13,467 bases of DNA from Nitrosomonas sp. UBA6494 (GTDB lineage: Bacteria; Pseudomonadota; Gammaproteobacteria; Burkholderiales; Nitrosomonadaceae): assembly GCA_002435335.1 (NCBI GenBank), contig DJMI01000146.1:1-13467 (forward strand). The letters run 5' to 3'. Positions 6,887 to 13,467 of this stretch are shown here, one piece after another. Position 1 is the stretch's first letter. The number at the start of each line of letters is the position of its first letter. The position numbers and the translations under genes were made by a program. Below the pieces are notes generated by a model that had not been told where the DNA came from, did no database searches, and worked only from the letters and a program-made list of their open reading frames with translations.

Positions 6887-7845
6887 AGTTTCCCGGATTC
6901 AACCTCAGTTTCGATCGCATCCAGCATCAATGCAGCGACATTTAAACCAGTTTGCTTGGTAATTTCTTGCATACCGGTAGGGCTGGTTACGTTGATCTCG
7001 GTCAAATAATCGCCAATCACGTCAAGTCCGACCAACATCAAACCATCTTTCAATAAGATCGGCCCCAATGTGTCTGCAATGACACAATCACGTACCGACA
7101 ACAGTTGCGCTTTTCCGGTTCCTCCCGCCGCCAAATTACCACGCGTCTCGCCAGGCCCGGGAATACGTGCCAATGCATACAATACGGCTTTACCCGCAAT
7201 CAACAAAATTCGCTTATCTCCTTGCGCAATTTCAGGGATATAACGCTGCGCCATGATAGTTCGTGTACCATAATGTGTCAGTGTTTCAAGAATCACGCTG
7301 AGGTTATGGTCGGTGCTATGTACCCTGAATACGCTGGCCCCTCCCATTCCGTCCAACGGCTTCAAAATAATGTCCCGATGTTCCCGCAAGAACTCCCGAA
7401 TCAATGACAATTGACTGGTAACCAAAGTCGGTGCTGTAAATTGCGGAAATCGTGCGATGGCAAGTTTCTCGTTGTAATCGCGAATCGCCTTGGGATTGTT
7501 AATGATACGCGCCCCTTGTGCTTGCGCCATCTCAAGCAGGTAAGTGCTGTATACATACTCCATGTCGAATGGCGGATCTTTGCGCATCAATACGGCATCA
7601 AAAGCATGCAGCGGCGTCGCCGTGAGCTCACCGGCACGATACCAATGCCCATCGGCATACGGCGTATCCGTCAATACCAATACACGAGAAGAACCCGTCA
7701 CAACATGATCAATCAACGCAATATCATGCTGATAAATCACATAGATTTGATGATTCCTGGCGACAGCCTCACGAATCATCGCATAACTCGAATCCTTGCT
7801 GGTTTTAATTGAATCCAACGAATCGATAATGAATGCAAGCTTCAT
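6883..7845 (-). CDS. gshB: Glutathione synthetase
   Basis: Joins gamma-glutamylcysteine and glycine with ATP to make glutathione, the second step of the pathway. It is an ATP-grasp enzyme of 320 residues, close to E. coli GshB in length. Seen here: the N-terminal LAFIIDSLDSI, an ATP-binding lysine in ILKPLDGMGGASVF (Lys162), QGDKRILL near 208, the mobile loop GETRGNLAAGGTG (232-244), and the metal-binding end GLDVIGDYLTEINVTSPTG, with Asp275, Glu283 and Asn285. It begins 7 bp after gshA and overlaps rluB by 4 bp. A gshA-gshB pair in one unit allows coordinated supply of the two enzymes. Confidence 0.96.
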   Translation of the reverse strand: MKLAFIIDSLDSIKTSKDSSYAMIREAVARNHQIYVIYQHDIALIDHVVTGSSRVLVLTDTPYADGHWYRAGELTATPLHAFDAVLMRKDPPFDMEYVYSTYLLEMAQAQGARIINNPKAIRDYNEKLAIARFPQFTAPTLVTSQLSLIREFLREHRDIILKPLDGMGGASVFRVHSTDHNLSVILETLTHYGTRTIMAQRYIPEIAQGDKRILLIAGKAVLYALARIPGPGETRGNLAAGGTGKAQLLSVRDCVIADTLGPILLKDGLMLVGLDVIGDYLTEINVTSPTGMQEITKQTGLNVAALMLDAIETEVESGKL

Positions 7846-7852
7846 AAAGCAG

Positions 7853-9148
7853 TTAGGTTGTGAGCGATACTTGTGTATCAGGATCGGTTTGCTCTAGCTC
7901 CAAAGCAGCAGCCAACAAGGCAAGACGGGCGACGACACCGTAGGCGTAGAAACGATTGGGAATAATGTTGGGTTGGGCGGCATTAGCCTCCAAGCATGTG
8001 GTTTCGAAAGCAAGCGGTACAAAATGCATACCCGGTGCGTTCAAATTCTCATCGATGCCGCGACCGGTATGTACCCGGTAAAAACCACCGACGACGTAAT
8101 GGTCGATCATGTATACCACCGGTTCCGCAACTGCCTGGTTAATGGTCTCGAAAGTGTATACACCCTCTTGTACCAGTACATGAGTCACTTGCAACCCTTC
8201 TTTCACCACTGCCATTTTGTTACGCTGCTTGCGATTGAGACTGTAAATATCTTCGCCGCTTTTAACCGTCATAATACCCATGCCGTAAGTACCCGAATCG
8301 GCTTTGACGATCACAAACGGATCATCTTTGACGCCATATTGCTGATATTTCTTTTCGATTACCGACAAGATGCGGTCAATTGCAGCAGCCAAACACTCGA
8401 CACCTTGTTTTTCCAGAAAATTAATCTCTCCACACGAAGAAAAACGAGGATTGATCAACCAAGGATCGATGCCGATCAAATCGGAGAATTCCTGTGCGAT
8501 ACGATCATATGCGGCAAAATGATTGGATTTCTTTCGTGTCGCCCAACCCGCATGTAATGGTGGTATCACCGTTTGTCGCAACCCTTGCAGAATTTCCGGT
8601 ACGCCGTTAGACAAATCATTATTGAGCAACACTGCACAAGGCTCAAAGTTTTCGACACCTAATTTATTGTTCTTGCGTAGAATCGGCTCGAGGGTAATAG
8701 ATTGCCCATCCGGTAAATCGATTTTGGTTGCAGCAGTCACTTCAGGCAATAACGTGCCTATTCGCACATTCAACCCGGCGCGCTGCATGATGTTTTGCAA
8801 TGTAGCGATATTTTGCAGATAAAAGGAATTACGCGTATGGTTTTCCGGGATCAGCAGCACACTGTGCGTTTCCGGACAAATTTTCTCAATCGCGCTCATC
8901 ATAGCCTGCACGCACAGCGGAATAAATTCCGGATTTAAATTGTTGAAACCGCCGGGAAACAAATTGGTATCGACCGGCGCCAATTTGAATCCGCTGTTGC
9001 GCAAATCGACCGAGCAATAAAATGGGATCGCATGCTCACGCCACTTCTTGCGCAACCAATGTTCAATGGTCGGCATAGCGTTAATGATGCGATTTTCAAG
9101 TTCAAGAATCGGTCCGCGCAATGCGGTTGATAGATGAGGTACCGGCAT
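7853..9148 (-). CDS. gshA: Glutamate-cysteine ligase, proteobacterial GshA type
   Basis: Catalyses the ATP-dependent ligation of glutamate and cysteine, the first and committed step of glutathione synthesis. Its 431 residues do not resemble E. coli GshA. They match the separate family known from Acidithiobacillus and many betaproteobacteria. Recognisable blocks are CSVDLRNSGFKLAPVDTN (45-62) followed by LFPGGFNNL, PENHTRN (101-107), the glycine-rich VKADSGTYGMGIM (281-293), EGVYTFETIN (328-337) and the basic GGFYRVHTGRG (354-364). The first gene of the minus-strand unit, it starts at ATG 9148, about 20 nt from a probable transcription start, and has no clear Shine-Dalgarno. It is divergent from the KefB-like antiporter. 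Confidence 0.93.
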   Translation of the reverse strand: MPVPHLSTALRGPILELENRIINAMPTIEHWLRKKWREHAIPFYCSVDLRNSGFKLAPVDTNLFPGGFNNLNPEFIPLCVQAMMSAIEKICPETHSVLLIPENHTRNSFYLQNIATLQNIMQRAGLNVRIGTLLPEVTAATKIDLPDGQSITLEPILRKNNKLGVENFEPCAVLLNNDLSNGVPEILQGLRQTVIPPLHAGWATRKKSNHFAAYDRIAQEFSDLIGIDPWLINPRFSSCGEINFLEKQGVECLAAAIDRILSVIEKKYQQYGVKDDPFVIVKADSGTYGMGIMTVKSGEDIYSLNRKQRNKMAVVKEGLQVTHVLVQEGVYTFETINQAVAEPVVYMIDHYVVGGFYRVHTGRGIDENLNAPGMHFVPLAFETTCLEANAAQPNIIPNRFYAYGVVARLALLAAALELEQTDPDTQVSLTT

Positions 9149-9175
9149 GGTTTTTCGAATGATTGAATGCTTCGC

Positions 9176-9184
9176 ATTATAGCA
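9176..9184 (-). promoter_or_regulatory. Extended -10 promoter of the gshA-gshB-rluB unit
   Basis: On the minus strand TGCTATAAT (9184 to 9176) is a perfect extended -10 element. The hexamer 17 bp upstream (9204-9199) is a poor -35, which extended -10 promoters tolerate. Transcription would start near 9169, giving a leader of about 20 nt before the gshA ATG at 9148. Confidence 0.55.
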
Positions 9185-9262
9185 TCTTGTCTTGATGCCG
9201 ATTGTGATTCGCCGAATCCTGCAGTATCGTTACGGCTTTATCGAAAAACACCATTGCCTGTC

Positions 9263-11242
9263 ATGCTCGATCCCTTACAACCCATTCTTATCTTGTTGGC
9301 TGTTGCCGTGCTGGCCGTGGTGGTGTTCCGTTTATTGCGCTTGCCACCGATGCTGGGTTATCTGCTAGCAGGCGTGCTGATCGGACCGCACGCGCTCGGC
9401 TGGATCCAGGACAACGACGAAACGCGCCATCTGGCAGAATTCGGCGTGGTATTTTTGATGTTCAGCATCGGTCTTGAATTCAGTCTACCCAAACTCATTG
9501 CGATGAAGCGCATCGTGTTCGGCTTCGGCACGGCGCAAGTGGTTATTACCATTGCCATGGTAATGGCAATCGCCTGGATGTTTCAATTGGATTGGCGTGT
9601 CGGCTTGATACTCGGCGGCGCATTGGCGATGTCGTCGACCGCGATCGTCAGCAAATTACTCACCGAACGTGCGGAGCTTAATTCGGCGCACGGCAAACAA
9701 ATCATTGGCGTGTTGCTATTGCAGGATCTGGCGGTCATTCCATTGCTGATCATTGTCCCTGCGTTGGCGAGCCAAGCCAGCACCGAAGTCGACAACTTCA
9801 CGATGCTACTGACGATTGCCTTGCTGAAAGTCGTTGCCGTGCTGGCTTTCCTTCTATTCATCGGTCAGAAATTGATGCGCCCCTGGTTTCACCTGGTTGC
9901 GCGGCAGAAATCACCGGAACTGTTCGTGCTCAATGTATTGCTGATCACATTGGGATTGGCATGGATAACCGGATTGGCGGGCTTATCGCTGGCATTGGGT
10001 GCATTTCTCGCCGGCATGCTGATTTCCGAGACTGAATACCGTTATCAAGTGGAAGACGACATCAAGCCTTTCCGCGATGTATTGCTGGGTTTGTTTTTCG
10101 TCACCATCGGCATGCTGCTCGACCTTGAAGTGGTACTGGAGAATTTCGTGTGGGTACTGGCCATTTTGCTGTTGCTGATCGTATTGAAAGTCATCATTGT
10201 TGCCGTACTATCACGCATGTTCGGCGCGGATTCAAGCGTCGCGATCAGAACAGGACTGAATCTGGCACAAGCTGGTGAATTCGGTTTTGTGCTGCTCGCG
10301 CAAGCCAACGAATCCCATCTCATTGAAAATGCCGTACTGCAACCGGTATTGGCGGCGATGGTTTTGTCGATGTTTATCGCGCCGTTTTTAATCGAATACA
10401 GCGAAACGTTGATGCAGCGCTTTTATAGCTCGGATTGGATGCACCGCGCAATGCAACTTACCGCCATCGCAGCACAAATGATAGCGACACAGCATCACGT
10501 CATTATTTGCGGTTTCGGGCGCAGCGGACAAAGCATCGCACGCATTCTGGAGCAAGAAAGTATTCCGTTCATTGCCTTGGATCTTGATCCACACCGAATC
10601 CAGGAAGCGACGCAGGCAGGCGAATCGGTCGTCTATGGCGACGCTGCACGGCGCGAGGTTCTGATCGCCGCTGGATTAATGCGTGCAAAAGTATTGGTAG
10701 TCAGTTACGCCGATAAAGTATCCACGCTAAAAATTTTAAAGCATGTGCAAGAATTACGACCCGATCTCTCGGTAGTAGTCAGAGCGCACGACGATGCCAA
10801 TATCGACGCGCTGAAAGCAGCGGGCGCCACCGAAGTAGTCGCGGAAATCATGGAAGGTAGCCTGATGCTGGCATCGCATGCATTGATGTTCGTCGACGTC
10901 TCTACAGCGCGCATTTTGCGCCGCATACGGGAAATACGCGAACAACGGTACAGTTTGTTGCGCGGTTTTTATCACGGCTCGGATGAAACCGACGACAGTA
11001 ACGAAAAATATTTTCCTCGTTTATTAACCATCACCATTCCTCCGGATGCAGCTGCCATCGATCAAACACTTGATGAAATCGACCTTGCCGGCCTAGCCGT
11101 CGAAGTCACTGCTGTCAGACGGCGCAATATCCGCGGCCTGCTGCCAACCGGCGAAACACGCTTACAACCGGGTGACGTCATCGTACTCAGAGGCACACAA
11201 GAAAATCTTGCCGCAGCCGAGATCAAATTAATACAAGGTTAA
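9263..11242 (+). CDS. KefB/KefC-like CPA2 potassium/proton antiporter with RCK domains
   Basis: A monovalent cation:proton antiporter of the inner membrane. Residues 1 to about 380 form the many-helix CPA2 exchanger core. It includes MLGYLLAGVLIGP (30-42), AEFGVVFLMFSIGLEF, the LLLQDLAVIPLL segment with Asp155 (the conserved QD pair of the ion path) and LSLALGAFLAGMLIS. A Rossmann RCK-N domain follows from about 410, with GFGRSG (417-422) and the acidic end LDLDP. An RCK-C (TrkA-C) domain occupies about 582-659. I chose ATG 9263 (659 residues), where homologues begin. An in-frame ATG at 9167 would overlap the gshA promoter and add 32 polar residues. KefB and KefC are glutathione-gated and lack RCK-C, whereas YbaL-type proteins have it, so glutathione gating here rests on context only. 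Confidence 0.88.
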   Translation: MLDPLQPILILLAVAVLAVVVFRLLRLPPMLGYLLAGVLIGPHALGWIQDNDETRHLAEFGVVFLMFSIGLEFSLPKLIAMKRIVFGFGTAQVVITIAMVMAIAWMFQLDWRVGLILGGALAMSSTAIVSKLLTERAELNSAHGKQIIGVLLLQDLAVIPLLIIVPALASQASTEVDNFTMLLTIALLKVVAVLAFLLFIGQKLMRPWFHLVARQKSPELFVLNVLLITLGLAWITGLAGLSLALGAFLAGMLISETEYRYQVEDDIKPFRDVLLGLFFVTIGMLLDLEVVLENFVWVLAILLLLIVLKVIIVAVLSRMFGADSSVAIRTGLNLAQAGEFGFVLLAQANESHLIENAVLQPVLAAMVLSMFIAPFLIEYSETLMQRFYSSDWMHRAMQLTAIAAQMIATQHHVIICGFGRSGQSIARILEQESIPFIALDLDPHRIQEATQAGESVVYGDAARREVLIAAGLMRAKVLVVSYADKVSTLKILKHVQELRPDLSVVVRAHDDANIDALKAAGATEVVAEIMEGSLMLASHALMFVDVSTARILRRIREIREQRYSLLRGFYHGSDETDDSNEKYFPRLLTITIPPDAAAIDQTLDEIDLAGLAVEVTAVRRRNIRGLLPTGETRLQPGDVIVLRGTQENLAAAEIKLIQG

Positions 11243-11287
11243 ATAGCAAAAACAATCATTTTAGATCTCATAATAAGGTAAAATCCC

Positions 11288-11351
11288 TGCTGTCATTGTG
11301 ACTTTTTTAAAAAAGATTTCAATCATTTACACTGCTTAATAATGGACAGCA
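11288..11351 (+). repeat. Long-spaced inverted repeat over the nirK promoter
   Basis: TGCTGTCATT (11288-11297) and AATGGACAGCA (11341-11351) are inverted copies with one extra G in the right arm. The right arm overlaps the -35 box of the nirK promoter and the left arm lies about 50 bp upstream. The interval holds a 14-bp perfect palindrome, CTTTTTTAAAAAAG (11302-11315), and is otherwise AT-rich. The arrangement could serve a repressor that binds both arms. This is an inference, as no known motif was recognised. Confidence 0.4.
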
Positions 11352-11371
11352 CAGTGAAGAAAGTGTATATT
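11343..11371 (+). promoter_or_regulatory. Sigma-70 promoter of nirK
   Basis: The -35 box TGGACA (11343-11348) matches the consensus in five of six positions, as does the -10 box TATATT (11366-11371), and the spacer is the optimal 17 bp. The predicted start near 11378 gives a leader of about 118 nt. It is the best-formed promoter in the window and fits a strongly expressed gene. Confidence 0.65.
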
Positions 11372-11380
11372 CGCGGTTCC

Positions 11381-11405
11381 GCCCTTTGGGCTTCAGAAAA
11401 AGGGC
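11381..11405 (+). promoter_or_regulatory. Alternative hairpins at the 5' end of the nirK leader
   Basis: GCCCTTT (11381-11387) can pair in two exclusive ways: locally, GCCC with GGGC (11388-11391) around a TTT loop, or with AAAGGGC (11399-11405) to make a seven-pair stem. Both lie at the very start of the predicted transcript. A 5' stem could stabilise the message, or the switch could be regulatory, but nothing in the sequence decides between these. Confidence 0.35.
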
Positions 11406-11486
11406 AGATGTTGGAGTAATTGAGAGTTTGTGATTACTTCGACAGAATAGAATGGCGCATCAATACGCGCAAAGTTCATCATTTAT

Positions 11487-11499
11487 GGAGGGAGATATG
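11487..11499 (+). promoter_or_regulatory. Strong Shine-Dalgarno deciding the nirK start
   Basis: GGAGGGAG (11487-11494) lies directly before ATG 11497. It is the strongest ribosome binding site in the window and rules against the earlier in-frame ATGs at 11452 and 11485. Confidence 0.85.
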
Positions 11500-12591
11500 A
11501 TTAAAGCTGTTCAAGCAGTTGTAGGATTAGGATTGCTTTGTTTTGCAGCTACACAAGTAGCAGTAGCACAAGATATTTCTAAATTACCTCGTGTTAAACA
11601 AGAACTGGTGGCTCCACCAAACGTTCCTGTACATGAGCAAGTTTCCAAAGGACCGAAAGTCGTAGAAGTAACCATGGAAACCGTTGAGAAACTGATCGAA
11701 GTTGCTCCTGGCGCGAAAGTATGGGCACTGACTTTCAACGGCAGCGTTCCTGGTCCGCTCATCGTTGTTAACGAAGGCGACTATGTTGAATTGACCCTGA
11801 GAAATCCAAAATCTAGCACTTTAGCGCATAACGTTGACTTTCACGCTGCTACCGGTGCTCTGGGTGGCGCAGGTTTAACCTTGGTACAACCTGGCGAAGA
11901 AGTTGTATTGCGTTGGAAAGCGATCAAACCGGGCGTATTTGTTTACCACTGCGCACCTGGCGGAACGATGATTCCATTCCACGTTATCTCCGGCATGAGC
12001 GGTGCCATCATGGTATTGCCTAAAGGCGGCCTGAAAGACGAAAAAGGCAAACCATACCGTTATGACCGCGCTTACTACATCGGCGAGCAAGACTTCTATC
12101 TGCCGAAAGACGACAAAGGCAACTACAAAACCTACGATTCGCCAGCCGCTGGCATGGGCGACATGTTGGAAGTTGCTAAAGGCCTGATCCCAACTCACGT
12201 CGTATTCAACGGTGCTGTTGGTGCTTTGACCGGCGACAACGCTCTGAAAGCTAAAGTTGGCGAAAAAGTTCTGTTTGTTCACTCACAAGCTAACCGTCCT
12301 TCATACCCACACCTGATCGGTGGTCACGGTGACCTGTACTGGGTTGGCGGTTCATTCAGCGACGTACCTCTGACCAGCCAAGAAACCTGGTTTGTTCCAG
12401 CAGGTGCGGCAGTTGCTGCAGCTTATGAATTCCATCAACCTGGTCTGCATGTTTATCTGAGCCACAACCTGATCGAAGCTGTATTGTTGGGTGCTGCCGC
12501 TCACATGACCGTTGAAGGCAAATGGAACGATGATATCATGACCCAAGTTAAAGCACCTGCCAGCTACGACGGCAAAGCAATGGATCACTAA
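11497..12591 (+). CDS. nirK: Copper-containing nitrite reductase, NO-forming
   Basis: Reduces nitrite to nitric oxide in the periplasm as a trimer of two-cupredoxin-domain subunits. In ammonia oxidisers it takes part in nitrite tolerance and nitrogen-oxide production. The 364-residue precursor has a Sec-type signal peptide with a likely AVA-QD cleavage after residue 24. All ligands are present: type 1 copper His111, Cys152, His162 and Met167; type 2 copper His116, His151 and, from the neighbouring subunit, His323 (SHNLIEA); and active-site Asp114, His272 (PHLIGG) and Ile274. The linker region matches class I enzymes. The Cys-to-His type 1 loop (CAPGGTMIPFH) is one residue longer than in the Achromobacter enzyme. 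Heavy use of GCT, GTT, CTG and AAA codons unlike its neighbours, a strong Shine-Dalgarno and its own terminator point to a highly expressed single-gene unit. No ncgABC-like genes lie beside it. Confidence 0.97.
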   Translation: MIKAVQAVVGLGLLCFAATQVAVAQDISKLPRVKQELVAPPNVPVHEQVSKGPKVVEVTMETVEKLIEVAPGAKVWALTFNGSVPGPLIVVNEGDYVELTLRNPKSSTLAHNVDFHAATGALGGAGLTLVQPGEEVVLRWKAIKPGVFVYHCAPGGTMIPFHVISGMSGAIMVLPKGGLKDEKGKPYRYDRAYYIGEQDFYLPKDDKGNYKTYDSPAAGMGDMLEVAKGLIPTHVVFNGAVGALTGDNALKAKVGEKVLFVHSQANRPSYPHLIGGHGDLYWVGGSFSDVPLTSQETWFVPAGAAVAAAYEFHQPGLHVYLSHNLIEAVLLGAAAHMTVEGKWNDDIMTQVKAPASYDGKAMDH

Positions 12592-12624
12592 GATCTGAAT
12601 TAGCATTACCGTTTAGATGTCATC

Positions 12625-12660
12625 AAAAGGCCTCAACCTTCTAGGTTGAGGCCTTTTTTT
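12625..12660 (+). terminator. Rho-independent terminator of nirK
   Basis: A perfect 15-bp stem (12625-12639 with 12643-12657) closes on a 3-nt TCT loop and runs into seven T (12654-12660). The core is GGCCTCAACCT and its complement. It lies 33 bp after the nirK stop and isolates nirK from apt. Confidence 0.95.
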
Positions 12661-12693
12661 CTATTTAAAATTCATCATTCCTACTGAATATCG

Positions 12694-13221
12694 ATGTCTA
12701 TAAAATCTCACATTCGCACCATTGCACACTATCCGCATCACGGCATTATGTTTCGCGACATTACCACTTTACTGAAAGACCCTGTCGGATTGCGCGCCAC
12801 GATTCAAGAGATCGTCCATCGCTACAGCACGATGAAAATTGACAAAGTCGTTGGTATTGAGTCACGTGGTTTCATCATCGGCGCACCGGTAGCCTATCAG
12901 TTAAGCACGGGTTTCGTACCGATCCGCAAACCGAATAAACTACCAGCAGAAACGATCGGCAAGGATTATCAATTGGAATACGGCAGTGATCGCATTGAAA
13001 TCCATGTCGATGCCATTCAACCCGGTGAGCGTGTACTGCTCATCGATGATTTAATCGCCACCGGCGGAACTGCGGAAGCTGCCGCAGGGCTGATTCAAGA
13101 CATGGGCGCCGTACTGGTCGAATGCTGCTTTGTCATCGATCTACCCGATGTCGGTGGACGAGCCAGACTGGAAAATCTTGGCCATAAAGTCTTTTCGCTG
13201 TGTACATTTGAAGGGGAATAA
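12694..13221 (+). CDS. apt: Adenine phosphoribosyltransferase
   Basis: Salvages adenine by joining it to PRPP to make AMP in the cytosol. Its 175 residues match the family length. Diagnostic segments are the N-terminal IRTIAHYPHHGIMFRDITTLL (7-27), VVGIESRGFIIGAPVA (52-67), which forms part of the active site, the RKPNKLP flexible-loop start (78-84), and the PRPP-binding loop VLLIDDLIATGGTA (114-127). The ATG at 12694 has no strong Shine-Dalgarno. Only 33 bp separate it from the end of the nirK terminator, so its promoter must overlap that terminator or be weak. A TAAAAT -10-like hexamer lies at 12666-12671. It converges with mpl, 20 bp away. Confidence 0.96.
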   Translation: MSIKSHIRTIAHYPHHGIMFRDITTLLKDPVGLRATIQEIVHRYSTMKIDKVVGIESRGFIIGAPVAYQLSTGFVPIRKPNKLPAETIGKDYQLEYGSDRIEIHVDAIQPGERVLLIDDLIATGGTAEAAAGLIQDMGAVLVECCFVIDLPDVGGRARLENLGHKVFSLCTFEGE

Positions 13222-13241
13222 CTCGAAAAAATTGAGCCCCA

Positions 13242-13467
13242 TCAATCATGCTGCAGTGCTTGCAGTATCTTGTCATGAATACCCCCGAAACTGCCGTTGC
13301 TCATGACCAAGATATGATCTCTGGGTTTTATCGTCCTCACAATGCATTGCACCAATTGATCGAGATCTTGGTTGCACTCAATTTTATCCCCGAGTGGTCT
13401 TAACGCTGATTCCGCCCAGGCTGCATCCCGGGTATAGCAAAAAACACTGTTCGCTTCGCGTAAGCTG
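13242..13467 (-). CDS. mpl: Mpl, UDP-MurNAc:tripeptide ligase, C-terminal fragment
   Basis: Mpl reattaches the recycled peptide L-Ala-gamma-D-Glu-meso-DAP to UDP-N-acetylmuramate during murein recycling in the cytosol. Only the last 75 or so residues are inside the window, ending at a TGA (13244-13242); the rest continues past the right edge. The reading frame is open throughout. The tail contains DHILVMSNGSFGGIHDKIL, which closely matches the end of E. coli Mpl (VMSNGGFGGIH) and sets it apart from MurC. Upstream, the RDAAWAESALRPLGDKI segment fits the third (peptide-binding) domain of Mur ligases. It converges on apt, and there is no clear terminator in the 20-bp gap. Confidence 0.88.
   Translation of the reverse strand, partial: SLREANSVFCYTRDAAWAESALRPLGDKIECNQDLDQLVQCIVRTIKPRDHILVMSNGSFGGIHDKILQALQHD

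Noticed and set aside
7973..8557. Long open frame on the plus strand opposite gshA
   Set aside because: It lies entirely within the well-supported gshA coding sequence and its translation shows no recognisable motif.
9167..9262. 32-residue N-terminal extension of the Kef-like antiporter
   Set aside because: It would overlap the gshA extended -10 promoter. Homologues begin just before the first membrane helix, as the ATG at 9263 does.
11309..11336. Possible NsrR or FNR binding site upstream of nirK (AAAGATTTCAATCATTTACAC region)
   Set aside because: Only loose resemblance to the expected dyads. The two halves do not match each other, so I do not call it.
11452..11496. N-terminal extension of NirK from the upstream ATG codons
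   Set aside because: The second ATG lies inside the Shine-Dalgarno region, and the start at 11497 gives a clean signal peptide.
1..13467. CRISPR array, insertion sequence, tRNA or prophage remnants
   Set aside because: I saw no regularly spaced direct repeats, transposase motifs, cloverleaf patterns or phage genes on either strand.

Overview
The window reads as chromosomal DNA of an ammonia-oxidising betaproteobacterium, most likely a Nitrosomonas relative. The evidence is a class I copper nitrite reductase (NirK) standing alone, a proteobacterial-type glutamate-cysteine ligase (the GshA family known from Acidithiobacillus and many betaproteobacteria), and the order maf / yceD-rpmF-plsX-fabH-fabD-fabG. 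The species is an inference. I see no IS element, integrase, tRNA, rRNA or CRISPR. Almost everything belongs to well-known families, and I do not see a new defence or mobile system. The most interesting parts are regulatory and contextual.

Layout. (1) 1-172: an intergenic end, perhaps with the tail of an upstream gene and a weak terminator. (2) 173-772, minus: maf/yceF, a nucleotide pyrophosphatase. It is divergent across a 54-bp gap, which carries a 9-bp-arm palindrome, from a plus-strand operon at 827-5330: yceD, rpmF (ribosomal protein L32), plsX, fabH, fabD and fabG. This operon ties ribosome biogenesis to the start of fatty acid and phospholipid synthesis. It stops after fabG: acpP and fabF, the frequent next genes, are absent. 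(3) 5393-9148, minus, a tightly packed unit read in the order gshA, gshB, rluB and a DsbA-fold CSWC protein. It holds both steps of glutathione synthesis, a 23S rRNA pseudouridine synthase and a cytoplasmic thiol-disulfide type protein. (4) 9263-11242, plus: a KefB/KefC-like CPA2 potassium/proton antiporter with RCK domains, divergent from gshA. Because Kef systems can be glutathione-controlled, the neighbourhood suggests a thiol and electrophile-stress module. (5) 11288-12660, plus: nirK as a one-gene unit with a good sigma-70 type promoter, an inverted repeat over its -35 box, a hairpin-forming leader of about 118 nt, a strong Shine-Dalgarno, codon use suggesting high expression, and a textbook terminator. 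(6) 12694-13221, plus: apt (adenine salvage), convergent with the 3' end of mpl (cell-wall peptide recycling), which runs off the window end.

NirK reduces nitrite to nitric oxide in the periplasm, the nitrogen-oxide side of ammonia oxidation. The other genes are housekeeping: lipid initiation, translation, redox buffering, ion homeostasis, and purine and murein recycling.
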